64,000 nt of DNA from Barnesiella propionica. Lineage in GTDB: Bacteria > Bacteroidota > Bacteroidia > Bacteroidales > Barnesiellaceae. The stretch lies in contig NZ_JAOQJK010000002.1 in NCBI RefSeq assembly GCF_025567045.1, positions 434,001 through 498,000 of the forward strand. The letters run 5' to 3'. Below, piece by piece: positions 48,376 to 57,001 of the stretch. Every line of letters starts with the position of its first letter. The stretch's first letter is position 1. The position numbers were made by a program, and so were the translations under genes. Under the pieces are notes generated by a model that saw only the letters and a program-made list of their open reading frames with translations, made no database searches and was not told where the DNA came from.

Positions 48376-49779
48376 TTATATATTTTCATCGAGATTATCT
48401 CTCAAAACTTCCTTTAAATTCTGCAACATATTCTTGGCATTGAGCAAATCATTCCTGTCATCTTCGGGAACCTTTTCCCATATAGACTCATCCATTGTCA
48501 AATCATCTATACGGCTTATAAATAGCTCCACCTTATCTTCTTGTTCCAGGTTATAATATATCATTATCAACTTGAACATATATTTTACCTGATATGGTTT
48601 TTTTTCAGACAACTGTTCGTAAAAAACAGCAGCATCTTCCCAACGCTCCTGTTTCATCCTCAAATCGGCAATAAGAGCTATGGTTTCTTCGTCATCACCG
48701 TCCAGTTCCAACGAACGGGATAAATGCATTTCAGCCAGATCGTCCAGTCCGTCCCGTAATTCCAGTTCTCCTAAAAAAGAAAAAGCTTCAGCATCATTTT
48801 CATCCAAACGAATGGTATTATGAAGATATTCTATTGCACTTGTAATATTTCCCATATCATAATAATTCGTAGCCAGCTGATAGCAAATATTAGGATTCGA
48901 TGGGTCCAATTCCAACGCAAGCAACAAATATTCAACAGCCTCATTGTTCTTTTCAAGTTTCATATAGCATTCCGCTATCAACTCGTATGCTACCGCTTTA
49001 TCTTTTATAATACCTGCAAATTCCTTAAATTGCTCTATAGCTTCGGGGTAACGCCCAGAATCATAAAAGCAATATCCTTTAAAAGAGATTATCGTCTCAT
49101 CATTCTCCTTGGTTGTCAGGGCAAAATCACAAGCTTCTATAGATTTATCATATTCTTTCTGCAAAGCATATATCTTAGCCATGCTGAACCAGTCTGCAGG
49201 AGAATAAGGATCTTTATCTATAAGCCTGTCATAAATAGCAAGTGCAGCTTCATAATCCAGCCTGTCTTCATGCACTAAAGCAAGTTCTCTTAACAACTCC
49301 CTGCTATCCGGTAAAACATCATCTGCATGATTTACAAACCGGACCAACTCGTCAAAACAGCTGTAATCAAGATAAAGATCCAATACTTCAAAGCATAATT
49401 CTATAGTCACATCATCACTTCTCAACAAGCTATCCAGTAACTTTTCTCCTTCATGTGATTCCCCGTTAATAAGAAGCAATTCCGCACGTATAAGAATCGC
49501 CTCCGTACTTTCACCGGGAACCGTATTAATTACTTTCTCAGCATCTTCCGGTCTGTCAAGACACAGCAAATAGCGGGCTTTTCTCAAACTGAGTTCCGAA
49601 TTGAAAGGATGCAGGGACAAACCATGTTCTACAACCTGCAAAGCTTCGGATATACGGTTATCCTCCTCATATTGCACCGCAATATCTTCCAGTTCGTCCG
49701 TATCGAAATACATACTTTTTCCATCCCTAAGCATCTGCTCATATCGGCCTAATAATTCTGCTTTATCTTTTTTTGACAT
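48376..49779 (-). CDS. TPR-repeat protein
   Basis: A 467-residue protein almost wholly of tetratricopeptide repeats (for example YEAALAIYDRLIDKDPYSPA and NNEAVEYLLLALELDPSNPN). There is no signal peptide or membrane segment, so it is probably cytoplasmic. TPRs bind proteins; partner unknown. It faces the alpha/beta hydrolase gene across 193 bases without a clear terminator, apart from a weak GAAAGG/CCTTTC hairpin at 48186-48204. It follows glnS in the same direction but a terminator lies between. Confidence 0.85.
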   Translation of the reverse strand: MSKKDKAELLGRYEQMLRDGKSMYFDTDELEDIAVQYEEDNRISEALQVVEHGLSLHPFNSELSLRKARYLLCLDRPEDAEKVINTVPGESTEAILIRAELLLINGESHEGEKLLDSLLRSDDVTIELCFEVLDLYLDYSCFDELVRFVNHADDVLPDSRELLRELALVHEDRLDYEAALAIYDRLIDKDPYSPADWFSMAKIYALQKEYDKSIEACDFALTTKENDETIISFKGYCFYDSGRYPEAIEQFKEFAGIIKDKAVAYELIAECYMKLEKNNEAVEYLLLALELDPSNPNICYQLATNYYDMGNITSAIEYLHNTIRLDENDAEAFSFLGELELRDGLDDLAEMHLSRSLELDGDDEETIALIADLRMKQERWEDAAVFYEQLSEKKPYQVKYMFKLIMIYYNLEQEDKVELFISRIDDLTMDESIWEKVPEDDRNDLLNAKNMLQNLKEVLRDNLDENI

Positions 49780-49794
49780 AACGAGTCGCTCTTA

Positions 49795-49847
49795 TAAAAA
49801 CCCGAAACTGCCGGAATACCATTCAATAAACGGCTACCGGCAGTTTC
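49795..49847 (-). terminator. Terminator of glnS
   Basis: Inverted repeat GAAACTGCCGG/CCGGCAGTTTC at 49804-49814 and 49837-49847, followed on the minus strand by GGGTTTTTAT. It sits after the glnS stop and before the TPR gene start. Confidence 0.85.
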
Positions 49848-49865
49848 TTAGTATATCGGTTTTTC

Positions 49866-51572
49866 TTATTTATCTTTCAACTTTTCCCAGCTATCTTTCA
49901 ATGAAACGGTCCGGTTAAATACTAGCCTATCATTCTTCGAATCCTGATCGACACAGAAATATCCAATACGCTGGAACTGATAACGATTTCCTACTTTAGC
50001 CGTCTGCGCCAAATAGGGTTCTATCCGGCAATTCGTCACTACTTTTAAAGAATCCGGATTCAATAATTCACGAAAATCCTTATCTTTTTCCTCTGCTGGA
50101 TTTTCCACATTGAAAAGCCTGTCATACAAACGAACTTCCGCTTCCTGACTATATTCTGCCGAAACCCAATGCAACGTACCTTTTACCTTACGCATACTAC
50201 CGGGAAGTCCGCTACGTGTGTCCGGATCATATTCACAATATATTTCTTCTACTTCACCATCCGCATTCTTTTTACATCCGGTGCATTTTACAATATAAGC
50301 CGATTTTAAACGTACTTCCTGACCCGGTGTCATGCGGAAAAATTTCTTCGGGGGATTTTCCATAAAATCCTCTCGCTCGATATACAGCTCTTTCGTAAAA
50401 GGTATTTCATGAGTTCCCGAATCGGGATTTTCCGGATTATTCTCGGCGAACATTTGCTCAGTTTGCCCCTCAGGATAATTCGTTATTATCAACTTCACGG
50501 GATTTACTACTGCCGATACCCGGTCGGCCCGTTTATTCAAATCCTCACGAATACTATGTTCCAGTAAAGAAACACTTATAATCCCGTCATATTTTGTATA
50601 CCCTATCCTGTTAATAAAATTCTTGATTGATTCCGGAGTATATCCGCGACGACGTAAACCACATATAGTCGGCATGCGAGGATCGTCCCATCCAGAAACC
50701 AATCCTTCTTTTACCAGCTGCAACAATTTACGCTTGCTCATAACAGTATAAGTAAGATTCAGACGATTGAATTCCAATTGCCGGGGACAATAGGATTCAT
50801 CTGCCAGTTCTTTTACAAAATATTCATAAAGAGGACGATGAACTTCAAATTCAAGTGTACATATCGAATGGGTAACACCCTCAAAATAATCGGATTGTCC
50901 ATGTGCGAAATCATACATAGGATAAACATTCCAAGTATTGCCTGTACGGTGGTGAGGATATTTGATTATACGGTACATGATAGGATCACGAAAGTGCATA
51001 TTGGACGAGGCCATATCTATCTTGGCCCTTAACACCATTGTACCTTCGTCAAATTCACCTTTATTCATTCTCTCGAATAGATCGAGGTTTTCTTCTATGC
51101 AGCGGTTCCGGTACGGACTATTCACACCGGGCTGCGTAGGAGTACCTTTCTGTTTAGCGATCTCTTCAGAAGATTGTTCGTCGACATAAGCTTTCCCCTC
51201 TTTAATCATCCGAACAGCCAGTTCCCACAATTTGGGGAAATAATCCGAAGCATAATATAACCTGTCTCCCCAATCGAAACCAAGCCAATGAATATCCTCT
51301 TTTATCGAATCAATATACTCCACATCTTCTTTGACCGGATTCGTATCGTCAAAACGCAAATTACAGGTCCCTCCGAATTTCTCTGCGATACCAAAATCCA
51401 TACATACAGCTTTAGCATGTCCAATATGCAAATATCCGTTCGGTTCAGGCGGGAAGCGTGTATTAAGCCGTCCCCCGTTCTTCCCGGCCTTAAGATCGGC
51501 CTCAACAGCCTGTTCTATAAAATTCAAGCTTTTCTTTTCTTCGAAATCTTCTTTATTTTCTACCTGTGTCAT
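49866..51572 (-). CDS. glnS: Glutaminyl-tRNA synthetase
   Basis: A 568-residue class-I aminoacyl-tRNA synthetase. The HIGH motif is PPEPNGYLHIGHAKAVCMDF, the KMSKS-type motif is TVMSKRKLLQLV, and the C-terminal anticodon-binding beta barrels are complete. It charges tRNA-Gln directly, so this organism does not depend on the GatCAB route for Gln. Upstream lie a -7 box at 51614-51621 and a 14-base palindrome at 51591-51604. Confidence 0.97.
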   Translation of the reverse strand: MTQVENKEDFEEKKSLNFIEQAVEADLKAGKNGGRLNTRFPPEPNGYLHIGHAKAVCMDFGIAEKFGGTCNLRFDDTNPVKEDVEYIDSIKEDIHWLGFDWGDRLYYASDYFPKLWELAVRMIKEGKAYVDEQSSEEIAKQKGTPTQPGVNSPYRNRCIEENLDLFERMNKGEFDEGTMVLRAKIDMASSNMHFRDPIMYRIIKYPHHRTGNTWNVYPMYDFAHGQSDYFEGVTHSICTLEFEVHRPLYEYFVKELADESYCPRQLEFNRLNLTYTVMSKRKLLQLVKEGLVSGWDDPRMPTICGLRRRGYTPESIKNFINRIGYTKYDGIISVSLLEHSIREDLNKRADRVSAVVNPVKLIITNYPEGQTEQMFAENNPENPDSGTHEIPFTKELYIEREDFMENPPKKFFRMTPGQEVRLKSAYIVKCTGCKKNADGEVEEIYCEYDPDTRSGLPGSMRKVKGTLHWVSAEYSQEAEVRLYDRLFNVENPAEEKDKDFRELLNPDSLKVVTNCRIEPYLAQTAKVGNRYQFQRIGYFCVDQDSKNDRLVFNRTVSLKDSWEKLKDK

Positions 51573-51590
51573 ATATGTATTCTATATTGT

Positions 51591-51604
51591 ATAGTACGTA
51601 CTAT
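51591..51604. promoter_or_regulatory. Perfect 14-base palindrome at the glnS transcription start
   Basis: ATAGTACGTACTAT is its own reverse complement. It lies directly downstream of the predicted glnS start of transcription and may be an operator. No known regulator is assigned. Confidence 0.35.
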
Positions 51605-51613
51605 TTGAATTTA

Positions 51614-51621
51614 CAAAGATA
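51614..51621 (-). promoter_or_regulatory. -7 promoter box of glnS
   Basis: Minus-strand TATCTTTG, an exact TAnnTTTG match, 42 bases before the glnS start. Confidence 0.55.
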
Positions 51622-51706
51622 GCTATAAAATCGAAAATTATCCTATATGCATTCAATTTTTATATAGAATGAATGACGTTATTAAGCCATTCAACAAAAT
51701 AATACG

Positions 51707-51714
51707 TATGTTTG
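51707..51714 (+). promoter_or_regulatory. -7 promoter box of the YjbQ gene
   Basis: Plus-strand TATGTTTG, an exact TAnnTTTG match. Predicted transcription start near 51721 lies downstream of the in-frame codon at 51669, so translation should begin at the ATG at 51744. Confidence 0.6.
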
Positions 51715-51743
51715 TATTTACTATATCATTTAAACGAAATATT

Positions 51744-52151
51744 ATGGCCAGAACCTTCGATATTCAATTACCTCATTATCCCAGGGGGTATCATCTGATA
51801 ACACAGGAAATTATATCCCGGCTGCCCCGATTACCGGAACACGGCTTATTACTGGCATTTATCAAACATACTTCCGCGGCATTAACCCTTAACGAAAATG
51901 CAGACCCCGATGTCAGACATGATTTTACGACATTCTTTGACAAAATCGTACCGGACGGCATGACCGGATTCCGGCATACACTGGAAGGTCCCGATGATAT
52001 GAGCGCTCATATAAAGGCATCCTTGCTGGGTGCTTCTGTTATGATTCCTATAAAAGACTATAAATTAAACCTGGGAACATGGCAAGGAATCTACCTCTGT
52101 GAATTCCGGGATGGCGGAGACAAAAGAAAAATAAGCATTACCATCCTATAA
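51744..52151 (+). CDS. YjbQ family (secondary thiamine-phosphate synthase-like) protein
   Basis: A 135-residue protein of the UPF0047/YjbQ family, a trimeric beta fold. Typical segments are LLAFIKHTSAALTLNENADP and TLEGPDDMSAHIKASLLGAS, then GTWQGIYLCEFRDGG. E. coli YjbQ has weak thiamine-phosphate synthase activity in vitro; its true role is unclear. The ATG at 51744 is fixed by the promoter position. A bidirectional terminator follows within 1-36 bases. Confidence 0.9.
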   Translation: MARTFDIQLPHYPRGYHLITQEIISRLPRLPEHGLLLAFIKHTSAALTLNENADPDVRHDFTTFFDKIVPDGMTGFRHTLEGPDDMSAHIKASLLGASVMIPIKDYKLNLGTWQGIYLCEFRDGGDKRKISITIL

Positions 52152-52187
52152 AAAACGGATAGCATAAAATAATATACTATCCGTTTT
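52152..52187. terminator. Bidirectional terminator after the YjbQ gene
   Basis: Inverted repeat AAAACGGATAG/CTATCCGTTTT at 52152-52162 and 52177-52187 with a 14-base loop, ending in T on either strand. It serves the YjbQ gene and the converging small gene. Confidence 0.88.
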
Positions 52188-52205
52188 CATAAACCGGAAT
52201 TCGTT

Positions 52206-52574
52206 TCAGATCCATCCCATATCGTTATAATACCGCATAAGTCTTTCAACAGCATACTGTAGATCCAAATGTAACTGATGGTTCATTTCATGTATACGTA
52301 TCCGGCCATGGGGATTCATCTTCTCCAATAAATATTCCGAAAAAAGCTCTTTATTCTTTTTTTCTCCCAACTTATTATTAAATCCGACAGTGATACTATC
52401 GGCATGTTTTACTACCGTACCGAGCAATACATGGCTTTCCTGTGACGGTCCGGCTTCTTGCTTAATGGCCACAACTTCATAATGGGTTCCGTCATCTATT
52501 GTCGCCGTACATGGCGGTACTACCGACTTAAACATTTCTCTTACCTCTTTATAGGCTTCATTTACTACTTCCAT
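52206..52574 (-). CDS. Small conserved protein of unknown function
   Basis: A 122-residue soluble protein without signal or membrane segments. It is alpha/beta in look, with THYEVVAIKQEAGPSQESHV and HGRIRIHEMNHQLHLDLQY. I do not recognise its family. It lies 18 bases after the BI-1 gene in the same direction, suggesting an operon. Confidence 0.7.
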   Translation of the reverse strand: MEVVNEAYKEVREMFKSVVPPCTATIDDGTHYEVVAIKQEAGPSQESHVLLGTVVKHADSITVGFNNKLGEKKNKELFSEYLLEKMNPHGRIRIHEMNHQLHLDLQYAVERLMRYYNDMGWI

Positions 52575-52592
52575 ATCAATAATTATTTATAT

Positions 52593-53303
52593 TTACGAAC
52601 GTTTTCCACTCATTCCCAATAATAAAAAGAATATATTTATAAAATCGAGATAGAGTGTAAGTGCTCCCATCACACCTATCTTCATATAATTATTATCCAA
52701 ACTGCCACTCATCTCTCCTATTTGTTTTAATCTTTGCGTATCATAAGCAGTAAGACCTACAAAAATTAATACTCCTAAAAAAGAGATTACCCAGTAAACA
52801 GTACTATTGAACCAAATCATATTCACTACAAAAGCTATCAACAACCCGATTAGCCCCATACTCAGCAAATTTCCCATACGAGTCAGGTCACTTTTTGTAA
52901 AATATCCATAAACACTCATAATACCGAACATGAGGGCTGCGATAAATAAAGCGTATCCCACCGAAGCCGCCGTATAAACAGCCACGACCGACGATACGAC
53001 AACACCATTCAAAACCGAATAGAACAAGAACATGGAAATCGCAGTCGTCACGCTCATTTTCATGATATTGAACGAGAGGACGAATACAACTATCAACTCT
53101 GCTATAATAATACCGAAAAATAATCCTGAACTTTGAGTTATATATGCCAGCCAATTCTTATTGGAAAAAACAACCCAGGCAACAAGAGAGGTCATTACCA
53201 ACCCTAAAAACATCCATCGGTACACCCATATCATAAATTTTCTTTGATCCGCGGCCTGTGTACGGTCCGCAGTTGTTCCCATGCTATAATAATCTTTCTC
53301 CAT
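52593..53303 (-). CDS. Bax inhibitor-1 (YccA/YbhL) family membrane protein
   Basis: A 236-residue protein with seven hydrophobic segments, typical of the BI-1/TMBIM superfamily. The conserved late segment is GVLIFVGLTAYDTQRLK, with the Asp in AYDTQ and ending in LTLYLDFINIFFLLLG. Bacterial members act as calcium leak channels or as regulators of FtsH and other membrane proteases. The N terminus is a charged tail (MEKDYYSMGTTADRTQAADQ). It is divergent from mutS2 with a 120-base gap. Confidence 0.9.
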   Translation of the reverse strand: MEKDYYSMGTTADRTQAADQRKFMIWVYRWMFLGLVMTSLVAWVVFSNKNWLAYITQSSGLFFGIIIAELIVVFVLSFNIMKMSVTTAISMFLFYSVLNGVVVSSVVAVYTAASVGYALFIAALMFGIMSVYGYFTKSDLTRMGNLLSMGLIGLLIAFVVNMIWFNSTVYWVISFLGVLIFVGLTAYDTQRLKQIGEMSGSLDNNYMKIGVMGALTLYLDFINIFFLLLGMSGKRS

Positions 53304-53363
53304 AGACTTTTTCTTTTTGCCTTAAATACATTCCCGGTCCTATTTTTGTTCACCAGATTCAGC

Positions 53364-53397
53364 TTGTTTTACATCCGGTTTCTTTTTATTATCTTTG
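53364..53397 (+). promoter_or_regulatory. Promoter of mutS2
   Basis: A -33-like TTG at 53364-53366 and an exact -7 box TATCTTTG at 53390-53397, spaced 23 bases. The GTG start at 53424 is 27 bases downstream. Confidence 0.55.
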
Positions 53398-53423
53398 CAC
53401 GTTATTTTAAAATTTGATTACCT

Positions 53424-55907
53424 GTGATATATCCGCAGAATTTCGAACAAAAAATAGGTTTTGACAAAGTCCGTCAATTAGTCAAGGAAAAATGTCTGAG
53501 TTCCCTGGGTACAGAACGTACCGATGAAATGAGCTTCCTGTTTGATTATGATTCCATTAAAAAATTATTATATCAAACAAACGAATTCGTCCGCATCCTG
53601 GATGAAGATGACGAATTTCCCGTAAACTATTTCTTTGATGTACGTCCGGCACTCAAACGTATACGGGTGGAAGGTACATATTTGACGGAGCAAGAACTAT
53701 TCGACCTGAGACGTTCTTTAGAGACGATACAAGCCATTGTCCGTTTCTTCAAAAACAACAAAGAGGGAGATGAAGAACCCATATATCCATATCTATCCGA
53801 ATTAGCCGGAGATGTGGCTGTATTTCCTCAACTGATATCGCGTATTGACAGTATCCTTGATAAATTCGGACGAGTAAAAGATAATGCATCTGCCGAACTG
53901 GCACACATACGCAATAGCATATCTTCTACCTTATCCGGCATTTCCCGCAATTTGAATTCTATTCTACGGGTAGCTCAAAGTGAAGGTTTTGTAGATAAGG
54001 ATGTAACACCTACTATGCGAGACGGACGCTTGGTCATCCCTGTTGCCCCATCATTCAAGCGAAAAATCAAAGGAATAGTCCATGATGAATCGGCCAGCGG
54101 TAAAACGGTGTTTATTGAACCTGCCGAAGTCGTAGAGGCGAATAATCGTGTACGTGAACTGGAAAGTGAGGAACGAAGGGAAATTATCCGTATACTTTCC
54201 GACTTTGCCGGGCTTCTCCGTCCGGAAGCCGATAAGATTATCTGTTCTTATGAGTTTATGGCCGAAATAGACTTTATCCGTGCCAAAGCATTATTTGCAA
54301 AAGAAACGAACAGCACATTACCCGTTTTTGAGAATTGCAGGCAGATAGACTGGTTTCACGCTATTCATCCTTTGTTATTCTTGTCCCTGCAAAAACAACA
54401 AAAGCAGGTAATACCTCTGGATATATCACTGGATGACAAGAACCGCATTTTACTGATATCAGGGCCTAATGCCGGAGGCAAATCTGTATGTCTAAAAACA
54501 GTCGGGTTACTCCAATACATGCTACAAAGCGGACTTCTTATCCCTGTATATGATAATTCACGCACCGGTATTTTCAGAGATATATTTATTGATATCGGGG
54601 ACGAACAGTCCATTGAAAACGATCTGAGTACTTATAGTTCTCATCTTACGAACATGAAATATTTCGTTCGTAATTGTAATGATTCCTCCATTCTGCTTAT
54701 CGACGAATTCGGAGGAGGAACGGAACCACAGATAGGAGGAGCTATAGCAGAAGCCCTGCTCGACCGGTTCAACAGGCGAAAATCGTACGGCGTAATCACT
54801 ACGCATTATCATAACCTGAAACATTTCGCGGAAGATACGGACGGTATCATTAACGGTGCAATGTTATATGACCGGCATTTAATGCAACCATTATTCAAAC
54901 TATCTATCGGAAATCCAGGTAGTTCTTTCGCCATAGAGATTGCCCGGAAAATAGGGCTTCCGGAAGATGTAATATCGGATGCCTCTCAAAAAGTAGGTTC
55001 CGATTATATCGACATGGACAAATATTTACAGGATATTGTAAGGGATAAACGCTACTGGGAAAGTAAACGGCAGGGTATACGGCAAAAAGAAAAGAAGCTG
55101 GAGGAGATAACAGAACGTTACGAAAATGATATAAAAGCTCTGGAAAAACAAAGAAAAGAGTGGATATTGCAAGCTAAATCTCAGGCAGAACATATTTTGT
55201 CCGAAGCGAACGCCCGCATAGAAAATACCATCCGGCAGATAAAAGAAGCACAGGCCGAAAAAGAAAAAACACGGGAAATACGCCGTCAACTGGACGAATT
55301 CAAAAACTCGGTGGGGAGTGAACAGATCATTACTACTGATGATAAAATAACGCGTAAAATACAAAAAATAAAGGAGCGGGAAGAAAAAAAGAAACAGCAG
55401 AGTAAACACAAAGAGAAAAAAATATTCAAACCCGAAGTTATTGAAATTGGTGATGCCGTAAGGTTAAAAGGACAAACATCCGTTGGTGAAGTTATAGCCG
55501 TCGATGACAAAGAGGTGCAGGTTGCTTTCGGAATGATCAAATCCACCGTAAAAGCAGAGAGACTTGAAAAAGTAAGCCGCAACCAGATAAAACGGGAAAA
55601 TAATACCAAAGCGACTTTTGTTAGTTCTCAAACTACCGAACACATGAGAGAAAAACAACTTAATTTCAGGCAAGAACTGGATGTAAGAGGAATGAGGGCG
55701 GACGAAGCATTGCAAGCCGTTACTTACTTTATTGACGATGCTATCCAGGTGAATAGCTCCCGTGTACGTATTTTACACGGAACAGGAACAGGAGCTTTAA
55801 GGCAGGCAATACGCCAGTATCTGCACACTCTCCCTGGAATAAGATCTTTCCGCGACGAACATGTACAATTCGGCGGGGCCGGAATAACAATTGTGGAATT
55901 AGACTGA
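53424..55907 (+). CDS. mutS2: MutS2 (endonuclease MutS2 / ribosome-rescue ATPase), GTG start
   Basis: An 827-residue MutS2. The MutS-type ATPase has Walker A ISGPNAGGKSVCLKTVG near residue 350 and Walker B ILLIDEFGGGTEPQIGG. After a long coiled coil (about 530-650) the C terminus holds a KOW-like region and the Smr domain (DVRGMRADEALQAV, then RILHGTGTGALR). MutS2 suppresses recombination or splits collided ribosomes, depending on the species. The start is GTG at 53424, as the first residues match the family start MIYPQNFEQKIGF. A TAnnTTTG promoter precedes it. Confidence 0.95.
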   Translation: MIYPQNFEQKIGFDKVRQLVKEKCLSSLGTERTDEMSFLFDYDSIKKLLYQTNEFVRILDEDDEFPVNYFFDVRPALKRIRVEGTYLTEQELFDLRRSLETIQAIVRFFKNNKEGDEEPIYPYLSELAGDVAVFPQLISRIDSILDKFGRVKDNASAELAHIRNSISSTLSGISRNLNSILRVAQSEGFVDKDVTPTMRDGRLVIPVAPSFKRKIKGIVHDESASGKTVFIEPAEVVEANNRVRELESEERREIIRILSDFAGLLRPEADKIICSYEFMAEIDFIRAKALFAKETNSTLPVFENCRQIDWFHAIHPLLFLSLQKQQKQVIPLDISLDDKNRILLISGPNAGGKSVCLKTVGLLQYMLQSGLLIPVYDNSRTGIFRDIFIDIGDEQSIENDLSTYSSHLTNMKYFVRNCNDSSILLIDEFGGGTEPQIGGAIAEALLDRFNRRKSYGVITTHYHNLKHFAEDTDGIINGAMLYDRHLMQPLFKLSIGNPGSSFAIEIARKIGLPEDVISDASQKVGSDYIDMDKYLQDIVRDKRYWESKRQGIRQKEKKLEEITERYENDIKALEKQRKEWILQAKSQAEHILSEANARIENTIRQIKEAQAEKEKTREIRRQLDEFKNSVGSEQIITTDDKITRKIQKIKEREEKKKQQSKHKEKKIFKPEVIEIGDAVRLKGQTSVGEVIAVDDKEVQVAFGMIKSTVKAERLEKVSRNQIKRENNTKATFVSSQTTEHMREKQLNFRQELDVRGMRADEALQAVTYFIDDAIQVNSSRVRILHGTGTGALRQAIRQYLHTLPGIRSFRDEHVQFGGAGITIVELD

Positions 55908-55923
55908 TATTATCCATATTACT

Positions 55924-55957
55924 AAAAAAATTCCGGTTGTCATTCCGGAATTTTTTT
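55924..55957. terminator. Bidirectional terminator after mutS2
   Basis: Inverted repeat AAAAAAATTCCGG/CCGGAATTTTTTT at 55924-55936 and 55945-55957 with an 8-base loop; U runs on both strands. Confidence 0.9.
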
Positions 55958-56055
55958 CATTCATATATCCGGTTCACAGACACTTAAGGAATACCATTCT
56001 AAAATTCACTTAGAGAACTAAAACATAATCTAAATTCCAGCCAGAAATACGGCAA

Positions 56056-56757
56056 TCATAAATATTTATCTATGATATGCTTGTCATGAGAGTCCATTTT
56101 AAAAAAATTACGGACTATAACATACGCATCCATTTTACCGGCATCATACGGTTTTAAAAAAGCATTTATTTCGTCTTTTGAAAGAGAATCCGACAACCAC
56201 CGTTCTTCTTCACCAACCGGAATAATTACAGGCATTCGTTCCTGTGTATTATGTATATATGACGTTAAAGAATTGGCAGTCGTAGTTATAATAGAAAACG
56301 TATGCAAGAGATCTCCGGTCTTCGGATCTTCCCAAATATCATATATTCCAGCCATTGAAAATATATCCTCGTCCTTGAGAAATATATAATAAGGAATTTT
56401 ACTATTCCCTTCATGACGCCACTCAAAATATCCGGTAGAAGGAATCAGGCAACGATGGCGTTTCACAGGTTCACGAAAAGAAGGTTTTTCATATAATGTC
56501 TCCGCTTTGGCATTATAAGTCATCTTCCGTATTTCTTCGGCATCATTCCTCGTTTTTGTCCAGAAAGGGATTAATCCCCATTTAAACACTTGTATATTTT
56601 TATCTCCGGTAACGACAGGATAATCTGGATTGGTAAAAGCAGTGACATGGTAATTCTCCGTTATTTGCTCCTCATCCGAATCGGGCATAGCAAAGGAACG
56701 TTTATATCGTTCAGCCAGTTCTCTGGCTTTTTTATTCATAGAATTATGAAAGCACAT
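56056..56757 (-). CDS. SOS response-associated peptidase (SRAP, YedK/HMCES family)
   Basis: A 233-residue SRAP protein. The catalytic Cys is residue 2 after Met removal (MCFHNSMNKK). The conserved Asn and Glu are in MTYNAKAETLYEKPSF and STGYFEWRHEGN, and the His in TTTANSLTSYIHNTQERMPV. SRAP proteins form covalent links with abasic sites in single-stranded DNA and shield them. Near mutS2 in convergent orientation, both belong to genome maintenance but are not cotranscribed. Confidence 0.92.
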   Translation of the reverse strand: MCFHNSMNKKARELAERYKRSFAMPDSDEEQITENYHVTAFTNPDYPVVTGDKNIQVFKWGLIPFWTKTRNDAEEIRKMTYNAKAETLYEKPSFREPVKRHRCLIPSTGYFEWRHEGNSKIPYYIFLKDEDIFSMAGIYDIWEDPKTGDLLHTFSIITTTANSLTSYIHNTQERMPVIIPVGEEERWLSDSLSKDEINAFLKPYDAGKMDAYVIVRNFFKMDSHDKHIIDKYL

Positions 56758-56970
56758 ATAATCTTTATTTAAGAAAATAACAAGTATCAGTAAGACCCGG
56801 TTTAATTCCGGCCTTTTATTTTTTTTTAAATACGGAATAATCTTTAACTACCCGATAAAATTACACTTTATTCAGGTCGAATACAATAAATATCTTTCGA
56901 ACTGGCTATAAATTTTATAAGCAAAAATAAAACTTCCTGATAATTTTTTATCTGAATAAAAGATTCTCAA

Positions 56971-56978
56971 TAAATTTG
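56971..56978 (+). promoter_or_regulatory. -7 promoter box of the DAACS symporter
   Basis: Plus-strand TAAATTTG, an exact TAnnTTTG match, 23 bases before the start at 57002. Confidence 0.5.
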
Positions 56979-57001
56979 TAAACAAGATAATAACTATCTA
57001 T

